64,000 nt of DNA, taken from the NCBI GenBank assembly GCA_963699345.1, contig CAVOTL010000005.1, positions 248,001-312,000 on the forward strand, written 5' to 3'. This document shows, piece after piece, positions 28,253 through 36,781 of this stretch; position 1 is the first letter of the stretch; each line of letters opens with the position of its first letter. The stretch comes from Bog-756 sp963699345. GTDB lineage: Bacteria; Actinomycetota; Acidimicrobiia; Acidimicrobiales; RAAP-2. The position numbers and the translations under genes are program-made. The notes under the pieces were generated by a model. It had not been told where the DNA came from and did not search any database. It saw nothing but the letters and a program-made list of their open reading frames with translations.

Positions 28253-29221
28253 ATGAAGGCAGCGGTGTACTACGAGACGGGCGGCCCCGAGGTCTTCCGC
28301 TACGAGGACGTGCCCGACCCGACGTGCGGTCCCGGCGAGGTGCTGGTCCGGGTGCAGGCGATCAGCATCGAAGGGGGCGACACCCTGAACCGCCTCGGCG
28401 GTGACCTCGGCACCGTGCCCCACATCGTGGGCTACCAGTGCGCGGGCGAGGTGATCGAGGTGGGAGACGGGGTGGGCAATCTCGTGCCGGGCGACCGGGT
28501 GGTGACCGTCGGACTCGATGGATCGCACGCGGAGCTCCGGGTCGCCGCTCCACCGTTCTGCTGGCCGGTTCCCGAGGGCCTGTCGATCGAGGAGGCGGCC
28601 TGCGTGCCGGTGCCGTTCGGCACCGCCGACGACTGCCTCTTCGAATTCGGTCGGCTGGTGGCGGGCGAGACCGTGCTGATCCACGCCGGAGCCGGCGGGG
28701 TCGGGATCGCCGCCATCCAGATGGCCAAGCGGGCCGGGGCGACGGTACTGGCCACGGCCTCGGGCGCCGACCGCCTCGAGCGGCTCGGCGAGCTCGGCCT
28801 CGACCACGGCATCGACTACACCGCCACCGACTTCGTGGAACCGGTCCGCGAGCTGACCGACGGGCGCGGCGCCGATGTCATCGTCGACTCCGTCGGCGGA
28901 TCGAACCTGCAGCGCAGTCTGCAGTGCCTCGCCTACCGCGGACGGTGCGTGAGCTTCGGCGACGCCGGCCGCGAGACCCCGTCGAACCTCGACATCTCCT
29001 CGCTGCGGGTCAACAACCAGACCCTGGTCGGCTACTTCCTCGGTGCGGAGCTGTTCTTCGGCACCCGGGCCCACGACATGATCGCCCGTCATCTCGACGA
29101 CATCGCCGCCGGGCGCCTGCGGGTCGTGGTCGACCGCCGCTTCCCGCTGGAGCAGGCCGGCGAGGCCCACGCCTACATCGAGAGCCGCCAGGTCTTCGGG
29201 CGGGTCCTCCTCGTCCCGTGA
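28253..29221 (+). CDS. Quinone oxidoreductase-like MDR protein
   Basis: 322 residues, zinc-less medium-chain dehydrogenase. MKAAVYYETGGPEVFRYED at the start, VGYQCAGEVIEVGDGV, the nucleotide-binding HAGAGGVGIAAIQMAKRAGA, and a C-terminal VFGRVLLVP. NADPH-dependent reduction of quinones or enones is the family role. ATG with GGAGGAGG upstream. Its stop overlaps the GTG of the next gene (GTGA), so the two are translationally coupled. Confidence 0.9.
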   Translation: MKAAVYYETGGPEVFRYEDVPDPTCGPGEVLVRVQAISIEGGDTLNRLGGDLGTVPHIVGYQCAGEVIEVGDGVGNLVPGDRVVTVGLDGSHAELRVAAPPFCWPVPEGLSIEEAACVPVPFGTADDCLFEFGRLVAGETVLIHAGAGGVGIAAIQMAKRAGATVLATASGADRLERLGELGLDHGIDYTATDFVEPVRELTDGRGADVIVDSVGGSNLQRSLQCLAYRGRCVSFGDAGRETPSNLDISSLRVNNQTLVGYFLGAELFFGTRAHDMIARHLDDIAAGRLRVVVDRRFPLEQAGEAHAYIESRQVFGRVLLVP

Positions 29222-29706
29222 TCGTCCGGCCCGCCCGCCGTTCCGACGTCCCCACCCTGGTCGGCCTCATCCGCGACCTGGCCACCTACGAGCGCGAGCC
29301 CGACGCCGTCGAGATCGACGAGGACCTACTGGCCCGGGCCCTCTTCGCCGAGGCCCCCGTCGTGTTCGCCAACGTGGCCGACGACGACGGGGACGTCCTC
29401 GGTATGACCATCTACTTCCGCAACTTCTCGACGTGGACCGGCCGGTTGGGCCTCTACCTGGAGGATCTCTACGTCCGCCCGGAGGCCCGCGGCCGCGGGG
29501 TCGGGCAGGCCCTCGTGACCGCCCTGGTCGACGAGGCCCGGGCCCACGGGTACGCCCGCATCGACTGGTGCGTGTTGGACTGGAACGAGTCCGCCATCGG
29601 CTTCTACCGATCCCTCGGGGCGGTGCCGATGGACGGGTGGACCGGGTACCGGCTGTCCGGCGACGCGCTGATGGCAGCGGGGTCCCCGGACCGTCCGGCG
29701 GAGTGA
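29218..29706 (+). CDS. GNAT acetyltransferase, diamine N-acetyltransferase-like
   Basis: 162 residues starting at a GTG that overlaps the previous stop. IVRPARRSDVPTLVGLIRDL, YFRNFSTWTGRLGLYLEDLYV and the acetyl-CoA loop EARGRGVGQALV match spermidine/diamine acetyltransferases (SSAT-like), as does WCVLDWNESAIGFYRSLGA. It would move an acetyl group from acetyl-CoA to an amine. The stop again overlaps a GTG of the next small gene. Confidence 0.88.
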   Translation: MIVRPARRSDVPTLVGLIRDLATYEREPDAVEIDEDLLARALFAEAPVVFANVADDDGDVLGMTIYFRNFSTWTGRLGLYLEDLYVRPEARGRGVGQALVTALVDEARAHGYARIDWCVLDWNESAIGFYRSLGAVPMDGWTGYRLSGDALMAAGSPDRPAE

Positions 29707-29900
29707 CGCCCGCGGCCAAGAGGATCCTCGAGCTCGCGGTCCAGCCCGACCGTCGCAAGACCCAGGTCACGGCCCTACAGGTGTTGGTCCAGCTCCTCGC
29801 TCTCCAACCACCGGACCCGGCAGCGGTGCTGCTCGACGCTCTCGGCGTCAACGCGTCGGAGGTTCGAAGTCGGGTGGAGTCGGACACGCCCGACAGCTGA
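29703..29900 (+). CDS. Mini protein resembling a half Clp N-terminal domain
   Basis: 65 residues beginning at a GTG overlapping the GNAT stop (GTGA). The sequence TALQVLVQLLALQPPDPAAV and LLDALGVNASEVRSRVE resembles one repeat of the Clp N domain (HLLLALL...VL..LGVD...VR..V). No Walker motifs, so it cannot be an AAA+ protein by itself. It may be an adaptor-like remnant or a stand-alone partner. The overlap chain is the main support that it is translated. Confidence 0.45.
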   Translation: MTPAAKRILELAVQPDRRKTQVTALQVLVQLLALQPPDPAAVLLDALGVNASEVRSRVESDTPDS

Positions 29901-29939
29901 GTGTCCGTCGAGGATCTGATCGCTCGAGGACGGATTCGC

Positions 29940-30761
29940 TCAGATGGTGAATGCCAGGTTGGACACCAGTTGTTCGCCCAGCGCCCGGTCCCCCGAGAAG
30001 GTGACCCCGTCGGTCGGCGAGGTTCCGGCGTCCGCCCGACCTCCCGTCAACCGGAGGAAGCGCATGGCCGGCAGTTCGATCCCGACGGTCGGCGCTCCAC
30101 CGAGGGAGTCCACGACGGTCGCCCGGCCGTCGACCCGGACCAGGAACGTGGTGGGCACGGGCCCGGTGAGGTCGATGCGCACCCGCGATCCCTCGGGCAT
30201 GGCCGCCTTGCGCCCGACGATGTAGCCGAGGCCGGTGGCCACCTCGTCGAGGGCCGACTCCAGGTCGGCGGCCGTCTCGCGGGCGGGCATCCCCAGAGCC
30301 AGCCGGATGTCCTGCTCGTGCAGGAAGCAGTCGTAGTGGCGGATCCGCATGAAGCGCCCGTACGTCTCGTCCCGGCCGGCGGGCGTCCACGACGGCGCGT
30401 CGAAGGCGGCCTGGTCCATGGCGTCGAGCACGGCCAGGCGCCGCGAGGTGACGTCCTCCAGGCGGGCCGTCATCTCTCGGCCGTCGAGGCCCCGGTTGGC
30501 CTCCACCCACAGTTCGTTGGCCTCGGCGATGGGATTGCGCAGGTGGGTGAGGTGCGAGATGTCCACCTCGGGCGCCGGCTCACCGAGCAACCCGGCCTCG
30601 GTCCCGATCACATGGCTGACCACGTCGCGCACCGTCCATCCGGGCAGGCAGGTCGAGGTGTCCCACTGGGCCGCGTCGAGGCCGGCGCAGAGCCCGGTCA
30701 GCTGCGCGAACTCCCCCCGTAGCAGCCCGACGGTCGCGGTCTTGTCCAGGATGGTGGCCAT
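29940..30761 (-). CDS. Maleylpyruvate isomerase-family mycothiol-dependent protein
   Basis: 273 residues. The DinB-like N-terminal helical bundle has LPGWTVRDVVSHVIGTE (metal His near 50) and the HYDCFLHEQDIRLALG segment (further metal ligands), followed by an SCP2-like C-terminal domain (about 185-273, with TDGVTFSGDRALGEQLV). The family includes mycothiol-dependent isomerases and other thiol transferases. ATG at 30761 with a TACGGT box 6 nt upstream, so it is probably leaderless. Confidence 0.87.
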   Translation of the reverse strand: MATILDKTATVGLLRGEFAQLTGLCAGLDAAQWDTSTCLPGWTVRDVVSHVIGTEAGLLGEPAPEVDISHLTHLRNPIAEANELWVEANRGLDGREMTARLEDVTSRRLAVLDAMDQAAFDAPSWTPAGRDETYGRFMRIRHYDCFLHEQDIRLALGMPARETAADLESALDEVATGLGYIVGRKAAMPEGSRVRIDLTGPVPTTFLVRVDGRATVVDSLGGAPTVGIELPAMRFLRLTGGRADAGTSPTDGVTFSGDRALGEQLVSNLAFTI

Positions 30762-30767
30762 GGCGCC

Positions 30768-30773
30768 ACCGTA
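30768..30773 (-). promoter_or_regulatory. TACGGT -10 box, leaderless start
   Basis: Read leftward, 6 nt before the ATG at 30761. Confidence 0.4.
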
Positions 30774-30856
30774 GCGGCCACGACCGTGGCGATCGCATGG
30801 CGGCCCGACGGCGTCAGCCCCCGGACGCCCTCGTCTCCGGAGGGATCAACCCGGCG

Positions 30857-31405
30857 TCAGTCGCCGGCCCAGCACCCGAGGATGACGTCCGCCACCGTCA
30901 CCGAGATGGCGGCCTTGTCGGTGGGCGGGACCCCGAAGTGGGCCGGCAGACCGGTGTCGTCGACCACCAGGACCTTCCAGTCCTTGCGGACCACGACCGA
31001 TCCGTCCGTCGTCTGGAAGGCGGCCTGGCCGAGTGACTGGAGATCCTCCGCCTTGCCCAACTGGGTGGCCAGCGCGTCGTAGTACGCGTACGTCTGCCCC
31101 CAGCTCGACAGTTCCTTCACGGACAGCTCGAAGGAGCCGGAGGGGTCGGCGTGGGGGTAGTCGTAGGTGCAGGCATAGCGCGAGTCGATCCATGTGGGCG
31201 TGGACACCTGGGCCCGTTCGCCGAGGGCGGCGGCCATGTCGTGCTGGGCCTCCTGGGAGCACACCTGCACGGCGATGGGCGACGGCGAGGCGCCGGCCGG
31301 CTTCGGCGCCTGGGTCGCCGTCCCTCCGGTGGCGGACGGTCCGGTGGAACAGCCGGTGGCCACGAGTCCGGCCGCCAGCAGGAAGGCCAGGGGTACGACA
31401 CGCAC
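30857..31405 (-). CDS. Small lipoprotein of unknown function
   Basis: 182 residues. The export signal MRVVPLAFLLAAGLVATGC ends in a lipobox (VATGC) with the lipid-bearing Cys at 19, then a Thr/Pro-rich linker and a domain with paired Cys (VQVCSQEAQ, YACTYDY, LGCWAGD). No catalytic motif. GTG start at 31405 with TACGCT 6 nt upstream, so probably leaderless. It resembles general actinobacterial DUF-type lipoproteins. Confidence 0.75.
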   Translation of the reverse strand: MRVVPLAFLLAAGLVATGCSTGPSATGGTATQAPKPAGASPSPIAVQVCSQEAQHDMAAALGERAQVSTPTWIDSRYACTYDYPHADPSGSFELSVKELSSWGQTYAYYDALATQLGKAEDLQSLGQAAFQTTDGSVVVRKDWKVLVVDDTGLPAHFGVPPTDKAAISVTVADVILGCWAGD

Positions 31406-31411
31406 GCCGGG

Positions 31412-31417
31412 AGCGTA
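31412..31417 (-). promoter_or_regulatory. TACGCT -10 box, leaderless start
   Basis: Read leftward, 6 nt before the GTG at 31405. Confidence 0.4.
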
Positions 31418-31455
31418 CCAGTGGGCCCGCGGTCCCCCCGGTCGGCCGCTCCCGC

Positions 31456-32721
31456 TCAACGGCCCGGGGGTTCCAGCACACCGACCAGCTCCACGTGTTC
31501 GGTCATGGGGAAGAGATCGAAGGCGCGCAGGGTGCGCAGTGTCCACCCGGCGGCGAGGGCGGTCGCCAGGTCCCGGGCAAACGGGGCCGGCTCGCAGGAC
31601 ACGTAGGCCACCCGGCGGGGCGGTGGGTCGAGACCGACGAGGGCGGTCATCACGTCCCGTCCCGCCCCGGCCCGGGCCGGGTCCAGGACGACGACGTCCG
31701 GACGGCCGATGCGCCGGTCCACCACGGACGCGGTCACCCCGGCCCGCACCACCTCCACCCCGGCGAACCCGGTCGTGTTCCTCGTCAGGTCGGACACGGT
31801 CGGGCCGCTGCGTTCCACCGCGACCACCGAGCCGGACGGGCCGACGGCGCGGGCCAGCGCCACCGTGAACAGGCCGGCGCCGGCGTACAGATCGGCCGCC
31901 CGCTCGCCCGGACGGGCCTCCAGGCCCTCCAGCACCGCCCGGGTGAGGACGGTGGCCGCCGACGGGTGGACCTGCCAGAAGACGCCCGCCCCCACGTCGA
32001 AGCGGTCGTCGCCGACCACGAAGGTGACGTGGTCCGGGGCCCGCACGGTCCGGCCCTTCACCACCAGTCCGCAGTCGACGTCGGGCAGGCCGTCGAGGCG
32101 GCGCTTGCCGGTGTCGGCCAGCGCCACCGCCCGACCGCCGTCCGGGGAGGCCATGACCTCCAGCCGTCGCGCGCCCCGCCAGGACACCGAGGCGACGCCG
32201 ACCCCGTTGACCTGGTCGGTGGCGATCGGGCAGGAGTCGACCGGTTCGATGTCGTGGCTGCGGTACCGGTGCAGGCCGACGGCGCCGTCGCCGTCCACCG
32301 CGAAGGCAACCCGCGTCCGCCACGCCAGGCCGTCGGGCGCCCCGGGGACCTCCTCCACCGACGGTCGGAGGTCGAGGCCGGCCAGCCGGGACAGCTGCTC
32401 GGCCACCAGGTCCTCCTTCAGACGGCGCTGGGCGGGCAGGTCCACGTGCTGGAAGTCACAACCCCCGCACCGGCCGGGGCCGGCGTGGGGACAGCGCGGA
32501 GCCACCCGGTCCACCGACGCGTCGACGATCTCGACGGCGTCGGCCCGCAGGTACGAGGTGGCCTCGGAGGTGATGCGGGCCCGGACCCGTTCGCCCGGCA
32601 GGCAGTGCCGGACGAACACCACGCGTCCGTCCGGCACCCGGGCGACGCAGCCCCCTCCGGCGGCGATCCGGCCGACCTCGAGCTCGAGGACGTCGTCCGG
32701 TGCGACCGCGGGTGTCTCCAT
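31456..32721 (-). CDS. TrmA/RumA-type RNA m5U methyltransferase
   Basis: 421 residues. An N-terminal TRAM beta-barrel (about 10-60) is followed by the Fe-S ligands CPHAGPGRCGGCDFQH, then the SAM-dependent methyltransferase fold with DLYAGAGLFTVAL, VVLDPARAGAG and the catalytic-Cys motif YVSCEPAPFARDL; the ending TEHVELVGVLE is typical. It makes 5-methyluridine in rRNA or tRNA using SAM; the exact RNA target cannot be told. Confidence 0.93.
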   Translation of the reverse strand: METPAVAPDDVLELEVGRIAAGGGCVARVPDGRVVFVRHCLPGERVRARITSEATSYLRADAVEIVDASVDRVAPRCPHAGPGRCGGCDFQHVDLPAQRRLKEDLVAEQLSRLAGLDLRPSVEEVPGAPDGLAWRTRVAFAVDGDGAVGLHRYRSHDIEPVDSCPIATDQVNGVGVASVSWRGARRLEVMASPDGGRAVALADTGKRRLDGLPDVDCGLVVKGRTVRAPDHVTFVVGDDRFDVGAGVFWQVHPSAATVLTRAVLEGLEARPGERAADLYAGAGLFTVALARAVGPSGSVVAVERSGPTVSDLTRNTTGFAGVEVVRAGVTASVVDRRIGRPDVVVLDPARAGAGRDVMTALVGLDPPPRRVAYVSCEPAPFARDLATALAAGWTLRTLRAFDLFPMTEHVELVGVLEPPGR

Positions 32722-32850
32722 GACCGGTTCTTACCACCCGGGCGTCGCGATCCGTCCCGCCCGGGCGGCCGGCTCCCCGCCGGTCGGCCCCCGGCGACGG
32801 TACGGTGGCCCGGGGTCGCCGGACGGCGGCATCCCGACCCGGAGGAAGAC

Positions 32851-33519
32851 ATGGACATCGACGAGGCGCTCTACACGACCCGGGCCATGCGCCGAGTGAA
32901 GCCCGATCCCGTCCCGATGGACGTACAGGCCCGGATCCTGGACGCGGCCATCCGGGCCCCTTCGGGGGGCAACACCCAGAACTGGCGGTTCCTCCTGGTC
33001 GACGACAAGGAGGTCATCGGCCGCATCGCCCCCCTCTACCGGCACGCCATCGGCGAACTGTGGACGACCGTCTACGCCGACCGCCTGGCCGCCGCGGCCG
33101 CCGACCCCGACCATCCCGAGAGCGTGCAGATGATGAAGGTCCAGCGCTCCGCCCAGTGGCTCGCCGATCACTTCGACGAGGTCCCCCTCTTCCTGTTCGC
33201 CTTCGTGCAGGGCGACCCGACCGGCGGCTCGATCTACCCGTCGGTGTGGAGTGCCCAGTTGGCCGCCCGTGCCCAGGGGGTGGGCAGCTCCCTCACCGCG
33301 GTGCTCGGCTTCTGGCATCCCGACGAGACCTTCGAGATCCTCGGCGTGCCCACCGACGAGCAGTGGATCATGGCGTGCTGCGTCAGCTTCGGGTATCCGA
33401 CGGGACGGTGGGGCGTCGCCGAGCGGCGCCCCGTCCACGAGGTCTCCTACCGCAACCACTGGGGATCCCCGGTCGGTTTCACGGTCGCCGAGCCCCTCTG
33501 GTCGCCCGACGCCCCCTGA
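32851..33519 (+). CDS. Nitroreductase-family protein
   Basis: 222 residues, ATG with GGAGGAAG upstream. TTRAMRRVKPDPVP and APSGGNTQNWRFLLVDD form the FMN-binding N-terminus; SAQLAARAQGVGSSLTA is the dimer/FMN helix, and GYPTGRWGVAERRPV closes the domain. An FMN-dependent reductase using NAD(P)H; substrate unknown. It stands alone upstream of the tRNA gene. Confidence 0.9.
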   Translation: MDIDEALYTTRAMRRVKPDPVPMDVQARILDAAIRAPSGGNTQNWRFLLVDDKEVIGRIAPLYRHAIGELWTTVYADRLAAAAADPDHPESVQMMKVQRSAQWLADHFDEVPLFLFAFVQGDPTGGSIYPSVWSAQLAARAQGVGSSLTAVLGFWHPDETFEILGVPTDEQWIMACCVSFGYPTGRWGVAERRPVHEVSYRNHWGSPVGFTVAEPLWSPDAP

Positions 33520-33593
33520 TCCGGCGTTCGGCGCGGTCGGCGGGCAAACCCCCTGGTCAACGCACCGCTGCTACAGTCTGGTCCTGCATTCCC

Positions 33594-33667
33594 GCGGCTG
33601 TAGCTCAATGGTAGAGCCTCTGATTTCCAATCAGATGACGAGGGTTCGATCCCCTTCAGCCGCTCCA
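33594..33667 (+). tRNA. tRNA-Gly (anticodon UCC)
   Basis: Full cloverleaf: acceptor stem GCGGCTG / CAGCCGC, D arm GCTCAATGGTAGAGC, anticodon loop TTTCCAA with TCC at 33626-33628, T arm with GGTTCGATCC, discriminator T and an encoded CCA (33665-33667). Length without CCA is 71, normal for glycine. A TACAGT hexamer at 33572-33577 is a candidate -10 box. Confidence 0.97.
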
Positions 33668-33752
33668 TCGGCGGAGCCGGCGTTCCCGGAGCCCTGACCG
33701 CCGCACCCATCCGGGCAGCCGCCGCGTCGAAACGCGACAGACAGGACCGAGC

Positions 33753-35027
33753 GTGAAGTTCGTCGACACCGCAGTGGTGGCGGAGTACCTGGCCGGACTG
33801 CCCGGCGACGAACCCCGGGTCGTGGTGGCCGGCAACTTCGCCGTCCCCCACGAGCTCGTCCGCATCCTCGACGAATGCCGTCCCCGGGTCCGCGCCTTCT
33901 CGCTCAACATCCAGGAGGGATGGCCGCGGCGTCCGGGCTTCGTGACCGAGACACCCTTCGTCGGACCCGGGGTGCGCGGCGACCCGGTCGCCGAGTACCT
34001 GCCCATGCGCCTCTCCCTGGTGCCACGGCTGTTCGGGTCGTCCCGGCCCCCCGACGCCGTCCTCCTCCACACGTCCCCACCCCGGCGGGGCGTCGTGTCG
34101 CTGGGCATCGAGGTCAACCTCCTGCCCGCCGCCATCGAGGAGGTGACGGCCCGGGGCGGTCTGGTGGTGGCCCAGGTCAATCCCCGGATGCCGTTCACCG
34201 GAGGTGACGGTCTCATCGACGTCGACCGCATCGATCTGGCCCTGGAGGTGGACGCCCCGCTCCCCTCCCCCCCGGTGCGGCCCCTCGACCCCCTGTGCGC
34301 CGCCATCGGCGAGCGGGTGGCCGGCTACGCGACGAACGGTGGCACGATCCAGCTGGGGATCGGACAGATCCCCGACGCCGCGGCCGGCGCCCTGGCGGAC
34401 CGGCAGCAGATCGGCGTGTGGTCCGAGATGATGAGTGACGGTGTCCTCGGCCTCGACCGGGCCGGAGCACTGGACCCCGACCGGCCGATCTGCGCCTCGT
34501 TCCTCTTCGGATCGCCCGAGCTCTACGCCTGGGCCGACGACAACCCGCGCCTCGTGATGCGACGCACGGAGGTGATCAACGACCCGGCCGTCATCGCCGC
34601 CCAGCCGGCCATGCTGTCCGTCAACACGGCCCTCCAGGTCGACCTCTACGACCAGGCCAACGCCTCCTACGTCCGCTCCCGTCTGTACTCGGGATTCGGC
34701 GGCCAACCCGACTTCGTCAGCGGCGCCCTCCACTCGCCCGGGGGCCACGCCGTGGTGGCCCTGCGCTCCTGGCACGACCGCAGCGACTCCTCCACCATCG
34801 TGCCCCGCCTGGACGAACCGGCGACGTCCTACCAGCACTCGGTCATCGTGACCGAACACGGTGCCGCCGAGGTGTTCGGTCGCAGCGACATCGAACAGGC
34901 CCACCTGCTCATCGAACGGGCCGCCGACCCGCGGGCACGGGACGACCTGCGCGCCGCCGCCTCCCGGGCGGGCCTCGGCGCCGGCGACCCCCGACCGGGG
35001 ACGGCCGGGCCATCCGGGCGCGGCTAG
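33753..35027 (+). CDS. Acetyl-CoA hydrolase / CoA-transferase family protein
   Basis: 424 residues, GTG start. The class-I-type fold shows a two-domain layout; NGGTIQLGIGQIPDAAAGAL and the catalytic-Glu motif WSEMMSDGVLGL are seen, then LYSGFGGQPDFVSGA and SVIVTEHGAAEVFG. These enzymes pass CoA between carboxylic acids (acetate, 4-hydroxybutyrate) or hydrolyse acetyl-CoA. The C-terminal 20 residues are Pro/Gly-rich. The MFS gene follows after 11 nt. Confidence 0.9.
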   Translation: MKFVDTAVVAEYLAGLPGDEPRVVVAGNFAVPHELVRILDECRPRVRAFSLNIQEGWPRRPGFVTETPFVGPGVRGDPVAEYLPMRLSLVPRLFGSSRPPDAVLLHTSPPRRGVVSLGIEVNLLPAAIEEVTARGGLVVAQVNPRMPFTGGDGLIDVDRIDLALEVDAPLPSPPVRPLDPLCAAIGERVAGYATNGGTIQLGIGQIPDAAAGALADRQQIGVWSEMMSDGVLGLDRAGALDPDRPICASFLFGSPELYAWADDNPRLVMRRTEVINDPAVIAAQPAMLSVNTALQVDLYDQANASYVRSRLYSGFGGQPDFVSGALHSPGGHAVVALRSWHDRSDSSTIVPRLDEPATSYQHSVIVTEHGAAEVFGRSDIEQAHLLIERAADPRARDDLRAAASRAGLGAGDPRPGTAGPSGRG

Positions 35028-35030
35028 CTT
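35025..35030 (+). promoter_or_regulatory. TAGCTT -10 box before the MFS gene
   Basis: 8 nt before the GTG at 35039; its TAG is in fact the stop codon of the upstream gene, so it may be fortuitous. Confidence 0.25.
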
Positions 35031-35038
35031 CGCCCTCC

Positions 35039-36730
35039 GTGAGCCGCCCCGAACCCCCACCGAGCCGTGGCGACGTCACCGGCGCCCCCGATTCCGGGGG
35101 ACGATCACCCGTCCTCGTGATCCTGGCGTCGGCCCAGTTCCTCATGACCCTCGACAGCTCGGTCATGAACGTCTCCATCCAGTCGGTGGCGTCCGACCTC
35201 CACACCACGGTCACGGGGATCCAGACGGCCATCACCCTCTACACCCTGGTCATGGCCGCGTTCATGATCACCGGCGGCAAGATCGGCGCCATCATCGGAC
35301 GGCGGCGCGCCTTCGGGATCGGTCTCGTCGTCTACGGCTGCGGGTCGCTCGTGACGGCGCTGGCCCCCAACCTCACCGTGCTGATCATCGGGTGGTCGCT
35401 GCTGGAGGGTCTGGGCGCGGCGCTCATCATGCCGGCGATCGTCGCCCTGGTGGCCGGCAACGTCCCCCGGGAGGGCCGGGCCGCCGCCTACGGTCTGATC
35501 GCCGCCGCCGGCGCCGTCGCCGTGGCCGCCGGACCGCTCATCGGCGGGGCGGTCACCACGTTCGCCTCGTGGCGGTGGGTCTTCGCCGGTGAGGTCGTCA
35601 TCGTGGTGGTGATCCTGGTCTTCCTGCGCACCGTGCACGACACGCCTCCGGAGGGCAGGGTGGCCTTCGACGGGATCGGCGCCGGGCTGTCGGTGGTGGG
35701 TCTGGCCATGACCGTGTTCGGCGTCCTGCGGTCCGGCATCTGGGGATGGGTCCGGCCCAAGCCCGGTGCCCCGACGATCGCCGGGGTGTCGCTCGTCTTC
35801 TGGCTCGTGTTGACCGGGCTGCTGGTGCTCGGGGCGCTGATCGAGTGGGAGTCCCACCGCGAGCGGTCGGGACGGGAGCCGCTGTTCCGGCCCTCCATGT
35901 TCGCCAACCGCCAGATGACGGGCGGCCTCGTCATGTTCGGCTTCCAGTTCTTCATCCAGTCCGGTGTGTTCTTCACCATCCCGCTCTTCCTCTCGGTCGT
36001 CCTCGAGCTCAACGCCCTCCAGACCGGGGCCCGGCTACTGCCGCTCTCGGTGGCCCTCCTGGTATCCGCGGTGGCCGTCCCCCGGCTGTGGCCTAGCGCC
36101 TCCCCCCGCCGCGTCGTCCGGTGCGGCCTGCTCTCCATGCTGGTCGGGACGTTGCTGCTCGTCGGTGGCCTCGACCCGGGAGCCGATGCGGCCATCGTGC
36201 TCATCCCGATGGCCCTCATGGGTCTGGGCATCGGTGCCCTCGCCTCCCAGTTGGGCGCCGTCACGGTCTCCGCGCTCCCCGACTCGATGAGCGCCGAGGT
36301 CGGCGGGCTGCAGAACACCTTCACCAACTTCGGAGCGTCGCTCGGCACGGCCCTGGTGGGGGCCGTGCTCATCGCCGGCCTCACGTCCTCGTTCCTCACC
36401 GGCGTCTCCCACAACCCAAACATCCCGGCCGAGACCGTGTCGCGGGCATCCGTCGAGCTGGAGGCCGGCATCCCGTTCATCTCCGACACGGACCTGCGCA
36501 AGCAGCTGTCGACCACCTCGTTGTCGCCGGAGGCCCAGGACGCCATCGTCGCCGAGAACGCCACGGCGCGGCTCGAGGGTCTCCGGGTCGCGCTGTCCGT
36601 CGTGGCGGTGGTCATCGCCGTGGCCCTCTTCCTGGCCCGGATGCTTCCCCAGGAGGCCGTGGCGGGGGACGCGGCCGACGAAACCCCTGGTCAGGAGGGT
36701 CAGGACGGCGAGGACGACCCACCGACGTAG
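35039..36730 (+). CDS. MFS transporter, DHA2-like, 14 TM segments
   Basis: 563 residues with about 14 hydrophobic segments. The first helix carries LDSSVMNVSIQSV, the DHA2 motif D1; GGKIGAIIGRRRAFGIG is the MFS motif A loop; a long loop with the ISDTDLRKQLSTTSL region precedes the last helix. Proton-driven export of a drug-like compound is the family role. The C-terminal tail is acidic and disordered. It lies 11 nt after the CoA-transferase gene. Confidence 0.9.
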   Translation: MSRPEPPPSRGDVTGAPDSGGRSPVLVILASAQFLMTLDSSVMNVSIQSVASDLHTTVTGIQTAITLYTLVMAAFMITGGKIGAIIGRRRAFGIGLVVYGCGSLVTALAPNLTVLIIGWSLLEGLGAALIMPAIVALVAGNVPREGRAAAYGLIAAAGAVAVAAGPLIGGAVTTFASWRWVFAGEVVIVVVILVFLRTVHDTPPEGRVAFDGIGAGLSVVGLAMTVFGVLRSGIWGWVRPKPGAPTIAGVSLVFWLVLTGLLVLGALIEWESHRERSGREPLFRPSMFANRQMTGGLVMFGFQFFIQSGVFFTIPLFLSVVLELNALQTGARLLPLSVALLVSAVAVPRLWPSASPRRVVRCGLLSMLVGTLLLVGGLDPGADAAIVLIPMALMGLGIGALASQLGAVTVSALPDSMSAEVGGLQNTFTNFGASLGTALVGAVLIAGLTSSFLTGVSHNPNIPAETVSRASVELEAGIPFISDTDLRKQLSTTSLSPEAQDAIVAENATARLEGLRVALSVVAVVIAVALFLARMLPQEAVAGDAADETPGQEGQDGEDDPPT

Positions 36731-36781
36731 CCAATACGACGCAACCCGGGGTGCACCCGGCCGCCACGAGGATCCCGCCCG

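Noticed and set aside
33594..33667. tRNA-Gly as a possible integration site of a mobile island
   Set aside because: No integrase, no repeated tRNA 3' end and no change in gene style on either side.
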